Positions 59,683 through 64,000 of a stretch of 64,000 nucleotides of DNA are shown piece by piece. A model generated the notes under the pieces. That model did not search any database. It was not told where the DNA came from and saw only the letters and a program-made list of their open reading frames with translations. The stretch is taken from contig JAJNNY010000005.1 of assembly GCA_022453515.1 (NCBI GenBank), forward strand, positions 620,001 to 684,000, given 5' to 3'. The position numbers and the translations under genes are program-made. Numbering within the stretch: the stretch's first letter is position 1; each line of letters begins with the position of its first letter. This DNA comes from Astrocystis sublimbata (taxonomy: Eukaryota > Ascomycota > Sordariomycetes > Xylariales > Xylariaceae).

Positions 59683-60984
59683 CTCGACGTCTTGTGGGAT
59701 CCCCCAGACGGCTGGGGGCAGAGTCGGTGGGCGAAACGTCACGCAGGATGGGGTTACCGGCGGATGGAATGGGTCATTGAGTTGCTATCTCCACGAAGAA
59801 GTGTGGAAAAGGCGAAAGTCCCCGAGTCCGACCTGTTCTGACAAGCAATCGGCGAGAATTTGGAAGGGTAGAAAAAAATGAAGAGATGACAGAAATCAAA
59901 GCTCTGTACACAAGTACTACTAAAGGTAAGCAAGCAGAAGGTGGCTTTATTTCAGTGAGCAGGTGTCCTGTACTTTACCTAAGCTAGTGGACTAGGCACC
60001 TACAAGACGTCCACTACCTACCCCAGGTTTCGGAGCAGCCAGCTGGGCTGGACCAGGGGGGGCATACAGTATCTGCCACTGCCTGGCCATGCCTGCTCGC
60101 CTGGGTGAACAGAAGCCACGCTTGAGGAGCATGTGTGGACCCACTCGGCCCATCTGGCAAGTCTGCCGCCAGTGGCATCCATCCGAGCATCCCCCATCTT
60201 CAACATCGTGAAGCATAAGGTAAGGTAGCAAAACCTCAGCTCACTTGTTTGGCTTTTTGGTGATTCTCGCTGTCGCAGCTGGGCTGCATGCATGTCGCAT
60301 AAATCTCATACAAGTCTAATTCCAAGCTTCTTTATGCCTACCTACCTAAGTAGGTAGTCTTCAGACCGCCGAAAAGGTCATCTCTTTTCTTACTTACTCA
60401 AGGTGCACTGTAGTATTCCCTCCTGGATTCATTTTCAATCACTGAGCAGCTTAAAAACTACCTAGGTACCTACTCGTACGTGCACTTAGCTGCGGACCTA
60501 CCTACACGCATGTAGTGCCCCGAAACCAACGCCAGCAACCTTAGGTCTCAAGCCGTCACCAGGCTCGCCAGGTGGGTAGGGGTACCTGAGAGAAACGCCC
60601 TTAGCGAGGATGGACGCCAAAAAGCACGGTCGAGCTACCCCTCCATCAGCGCCCAACGCAGCACGGGCTGGCCAGGCAGCATTGGCCAATCAGCAGCGGT
60701 CACAGCAGCAGGTGCAGCCCCGCAGTGGCAGCAGGGTCCGACACCCCGCCCTCTGTGTTTTCTTCACCACCGTCTGGCTCGTGTTTTTCCTGTTCTTCCT
60801 CCTCCCCTGGCAACTTCATCATCGTCCCGGCTGGAACTTCCACAAGAGCGTCAAACACGACTATCATATATACAAAGGAGCTGTCAACAGTTTTTTTGCT
60901 TCTGCCCACGAGACCCCAGACATCGTCGTCCCGCAACAAGAACCACCCTCCCCACCAGACCTAGTCTTCGACACCCAACCCAAG
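59683..60984. other. Divergent region, glucosidase II / NDK
   Basis: Holds both promoters. CTACCTACCTAAGTAGG-like palindromic motifs lie at 60337-60358 and 60458-60473. From ATG 60610 an open frame runs in phase into the NDK start at 60985; it is discussed as a finding. Confidence 0.5.
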
Positions 60985-61777
60985 ATGTCTAACGAGCAAA
61001 CGTGAGTAGCCAGCCTATCGCCGGAGGTTATCCACGAGGGAGGCATCGCCGCTGACTTTGTTGTGTCTTTTAGTTTCATCGCTATCAAGCCTGACGGCGT
61101 CCAGCGTGGCCTCGTCGGCTCCATCATCGGCCGCTTCGAGAGCCGAGGGTGAGCTCAGCCCCGTCGATGATCGACACCAAGACTCCCAGCGATCAGAGAC
61201 TGACGACCTATCTCTAGATACAAGCTTGCCGCCATCAAGCTCGTCACCCCCGGCAAGGCCCACCTCGAGTCTCACTGTACGATCCTCTTGCCTGTATACT
61301 CCGCCTTTCGACCAAGCTGCTAACACACGATGCTGTAGACGCTGACCTCAAGGACAAGCCCTTCTTCGCTGGCCTTGTTGAGTGTATGTTCACAACTCAA
61401 TCCCCCTAACTGGGATGATGCAGCAGCTGACAGAGAGTGATAGACATGAACAGCGGCCCGATCTGCGCCATGGTCTGGGAAGGCCGTGACGCCGTCAAGA
61501 CCGGCCGAAGTACGTACAGCCCCAACACGATCTCCGTGTCTCTTTGTCGTGGCGGCCCAAGCTGACTCTGATTCTAGCTCTCCTCGGTGCCACCAACCCC
61601 CTCTCCTCGGCCCCCGGCACCATCCGTGGCGACTTCGCCATCGACGTCGGCCGCAACGTCTGCCACGGCTCCGACTCGGTCGAGAACGCCAAGAAGGAGA
61701 TCGCTCTCTGGTTCAAGGAGGGTGAGGTCGTCAGCTGGCAGAGCGCCCAGGCTAGCTGGATCTACGAGAAGCCCTAA
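60985..61777 (+). CDS. NDK1: Nucleoside diphosphate kinase
   Basis: Six exons: 60985-61001, 61074-61148, 61218-61276, 61339-61383, 61444-61509, 61578-61777; exactly 154 codons, 153 residues, the canonical length. [20 protein letters not shown] opens the fold; the active-site His117 is in NVCHGSDS, and [17 protein letters not shown] carries the Kpn loop and nucleotide contacts. It transfers gamma-phosphate between nucleoside triphosphates and diphosphates through a phospho-His, as a cytosolic hexamer. Five introns in a 793-bp gene is dense. An in-frame upstream extension exists (ATG 60610), but the standard start is preferred. Confidence 0.96.
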
Positions 61778-61990
61778 ATCCAGCCCGATAGCCAAGGTTG
61801 CGCAGGTTGGTCCAAATCCGGAGATGTTGCCGTGGTATACGGGCTACGCAGCATCGCGTCTTGTTTGGTCATAACGCACGACAACAAATAAAAAACGAAA
61901 CCATCTACAGACATGATGATTGATGCTTGGTACTGTTGTGAATACGTGCAAGGGCATTCATAACGTGGTATGCAGCTTGCTTGTAGTTTT
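61778..61990. other. Short tail-to-tail spacer
   Basis: 3' regions of NDK and of the DUF1279-like gene. AATAAA at 61887-61892 is a possible polyadenylation signal for NDK. Confidence 0.5.
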
Positions 61991-62689
61991 CTAGTTTCTT
62001 TTTATGCGCACAGCCTGTCGGATTCCGACGAAGGCCCTCGCGAAGGACGGTGTCAGCCACAAGCTCAAGGCTATGCGCGGGACCAGCAGCATCTTTGTGA
62101 TACCGTAGGCAGCCGCTACCTGGATGGGTATATTGTAGATGTTCTCAGCGACCTCTCCCTTCAGTCCCTGAACCTCATCGTTCTCATTACTCGTGTCGTT
62201 GTCCCCTCGCTCACCCTCGGGCTCGAGCCCAAACCAGCGCTTCTTCCGGAAATAGCTGGTCCACTTCTTCAGCCCTTCCTCGGACACCAGCCAGCGCGCA
62301 GGCATGTAGTCGAGAGTGTAGAAGGCGTAGGCGATGCCCACGACGGGCACGATAGCCGTTATCTCGTGGAGGGCGAGGAACGCGACGATATGTGACACGG
62401 GCGCGGATCGTAGGTCTTGGAGGGCGGTGTTCAGACGCTGCGGCAGGTAGCGCGAGGCGCGGGCGAGGATCTGAGAGACGCGGCTCGAGGGCGGGGTCTT
62501 AATAGTAGAAGAAGATGGGTTGGTGGGGTTGAGGTTCGGCGGTTTGGTCGATTGGTATCGTCGGTTACGTATACGCGGCCGTAACGAGAGGCGGGAGAGT
62601 GAAGGTGAAGGTGAAGGCGAGGCTCGTGGCATGCATGCAGATGCGCATTCGGCTGTCTTTCGCCGCCAGAGGGCGCCGAGGAGTCGCAT
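61991..62689 (-). CDS. DUF1279/FAM210-like mitochondrial membrane protein
   Basis: Single exon, 232 residues. The N-terminus (MRLLGALWRRKTAECASACM, many Arg and Ser, no acidic residues for about 45 positions) is a mitochondrial presequence. The body has LRSAPVSHIVAFLALHEITA, IVPVVGIAYAFYTLDYMP and, near the end, AAYGITKMLLVPRIALSLWL, two membrane-inserted blocks in the order seen in DUF1279 (FAM210-type) proteins. An acidic linker (GERGDNDTSNENDE) separates them. Related proteins sit in the inner membrane and affect mitochondrial gene expression or cristae. The family call is by pattern. Confidence 0.75.
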   Translation of the reverse strand: MRLLGALWRRKTAECASACMPRASPSPSPSLSRLSLRPRIRNRRYQSTKPPNLNPTNPSSSTIKTPPSSRVSQILARASRYLPQRLNTALQDLRSAPVSHIVAFLALHEITAIVPVVGIAYAFYTLDYMPARWLVSEEGLKKWTSYFRKKRWFGLEPEGERGDNDTSNENDEVQGLKGEVAENIYNIPIQVAAAYGITKMLLVPRIALSLWLTPSFARAFVGIRQAVRIKRN

Positions 62690-63292
62690 TGCGCGTCTGT
62701 GGGTTTGCGCTTCGCTTCTCCGCAGGGAGGTCGCTCTTCGGTTGAAATTCGTCTACCGAGTCTAAGGGCCTGGAAGTTGGAGGGGAGTGTTTGGTAGAGG
62801 TACCAGGAGGTGTGATGATATGCTACGTGCAGTCTACAATTACATCAGGGCCAAGAGAAAACCAGGGGTGCTTAGGTGCTAGGGTAGTGTTACCTACCTA
62901 GTAGACATCTACCTACCTTAGGTAAGTACCTAGGTAGGTAGAGTCTAGCGGGAGGAGGTCCCAGTAGACTTGCCCACGCACAGAGGTCGCAGAGATGCCT
63001 TTTTCTCGTGACAGTGTTACTCACGCCTCATCGTCACAGCTCAACAAAGGAGGTTAATTCTCACAACGAAGTTGAATCCAATAGTTGAACACACTGTATT
63101 TTACACTTTCTTAATATCCCTCTATGGGCCGAATTGCAAAACTAGACACCTATATACCCGAGCCGACTTCCTTTGATAGAGAGCCAATCTACCAAACAAA
63201 CGCCAATCATTTATTTTAAGCTCTTTTTTTCCCCACTTACTTTAATATCCTAACAGCCACCGTTGCTATGTTGAACATCTGTATCATGTCGG
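62690..63292. other. Intergenic with CTACCTAGGTAGG-type motifs
   Basis: 62890-62901 and 62910-62941 carry overlapping TACCTACCT and AGGTAGGTA blocks forming near-palindromes. No gene supported. Confidence 0.55.
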
Positions 63293-63944
63293 TTAAGGAG
63301 CCTGTGCCGCCAGCCCCGTGACCAGCATACCCTCTGTCTTAAGGCCAACGCCCTCCTTCAACACGCCCGCCTTCTCCAGGATGTTGATGCACTTCGTGAT
63401 GACCTTGGTGTCGACGCCCTCCGTCTTGGACGAGAACCGCACCGTCTTGAGCCACTCGCGCGCGTCCTCGGCCGAGTAATCAAGGTGTGTGCTGATGTAC
63501 TCGACCGCCTCGTCCTGGTGGTCCTCGAAGTGCTTGATGCCCTGGTCCAGCTTCGTGAACAGGTCAGCCACTTTCGCCTTGCCCCCGCCGCCGCCGTTGA
63601 GCAGGGCCGTCGACGCCACGATCTTCCAGCTGCTCCACGGCGTGTAGATCTCGCCCACGCGCCGGATCTCGCCGTTGTCGTAGTACCGCTTCGACGTGAA
63701 GTGCTCCCACATGAAGAAGTCGGCCGACCCGTCGTTGACCGCGTTGCGCAGGTTCGCAAAATTCTGCAGCACCACAAAGTCGGAATAAGGCGCGGCGCCG
63801 GGCGAGAGCCACCCTTGCTGGTCCGCCAGTACGTAGCCCATCACCTGGCTGCCGGACCCGAGCCGCGAGATGCCGATCTTGCTCCCCTTGAGCGAGTCTA
63901 TCGACTTGATCTCCGGCCGCTCTTTGCCCGTCGATATGGCCCAG
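63293..63944 (-). CDS. Substrate-binding (ABC/NMT1-like) protein, 3' exon only
   Basis: The last exon starts after a CACAG acceptor at 63945 and ends at 63293; upstream exons lie beyond the window. It begins WAISTGKERPEIKSIDSLKG, then SKIGISRLGSGSQVMGYVLA, ADFFMWEHFTSKRYYDNGEI and IYTPWSSWKIVAS. This is a periplasmic-binding-protein-like fold related to bacterial sulfonate/nitrate/thiamine-precursor binders, kept in fungi as a cytosolic family. The 217 codons seen are the C-terminal lobe. Fungal members have no proven role; a metabolic enzyme or sensor is possible. GC-rich coding makes other frames look open. Confidence 0.75.
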
Positions 63945-64000
63945 CCTGTGACGGTTTATATCCATATCAGCCTCTTTATGCTTTGATAGTATGTGTTCTT

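Noticed and set aside
63358..63777. 139-codon Arg/Ser/Thr-rich frame
   Set aside because: Shadow of the GC-rich substrate-binding-like exon.

Overview
This is a window of a filamentous ascomycete genome (Pezizomycotina, most likely a Sordariomycete). The evidence is intron-bearing genes with short 48-120 bp GT-AG introns and CTAAC/CTAAT-type branch sites, single-copy fungal housekeeping genes (CBF5, glucosidase II alpha, nucleoside diphosphate kinase, NTA1), fungal-only families (HET, NACHT/NB-ARC NLRs, UstYa/DUF3328, Zn2Cys6 factors), and repeats decayed by C-to-T and G-to-A changes of the kind left by repeat-induced point mutation (RIP). No rRNA, tRNA or CRISPR feature was found.

Region 1 (about 1-34 kb) is accessory, AT-richer and rich in broken genes. 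It opens with a Fot1/pogo-type element (1586-3411, 27-bp terminal inverted repeats, TA duplication) inserted in frame into a dynamin-like fragment, with a second diverged copy of that locus near 7.5-7.9 kb. A graveyard of self/non-self recognition genes follows: a HET gene with one nonsense codon (3796-5622), a broken PNP-NB-ARC-TPR NLR (8640-11580), a HET-6-like pseudogene (12327-14094), one intact HET-NACHT-ankyrin NLR of 1491 residues with 20 very similar ankyrin repeats (15442-19969), a hAT relic, a broken conserved gene (22303-23622) and an ankyrin fragment (28079-28627). Between these lie a UstYa-like gene and a divergent small secreted-protein gene, and a 200-bp cluster of CCAGTACG motifs. 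A complete NTA1-type amidase gene (29443-31495) and a decayed gene of unknown family close the region.

Region 2 (about 34.6-64 kb) is mostly intact. Two paralogous single-pass Cys-rich membrane proteins flank CBF5. Then come an epoxide hydrolase, a shortened Zn2Cys6 regulator facing a relic of another regulator, a divergent TauD dioxygenase / Dal5-family transporter pair (likely sulfonate or organic-anion use), a small secreted protein, an uncharacterised gene with a possible nuclease-like core, a frameshifted kinase-like (FTA2-type) gene carrying a 15-bp minisatellite, glucosidase II alpha, NDK, a DUF1279-like mitochondrial protein and the 3' end of a substrate-binding-like protein.

Exon coordinates were derived by hand from splice signals and frame continuity. 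Most models sum to a whole number of codons; the UstYa gene and the kinase-like gene do not, and this is stated in their entries.
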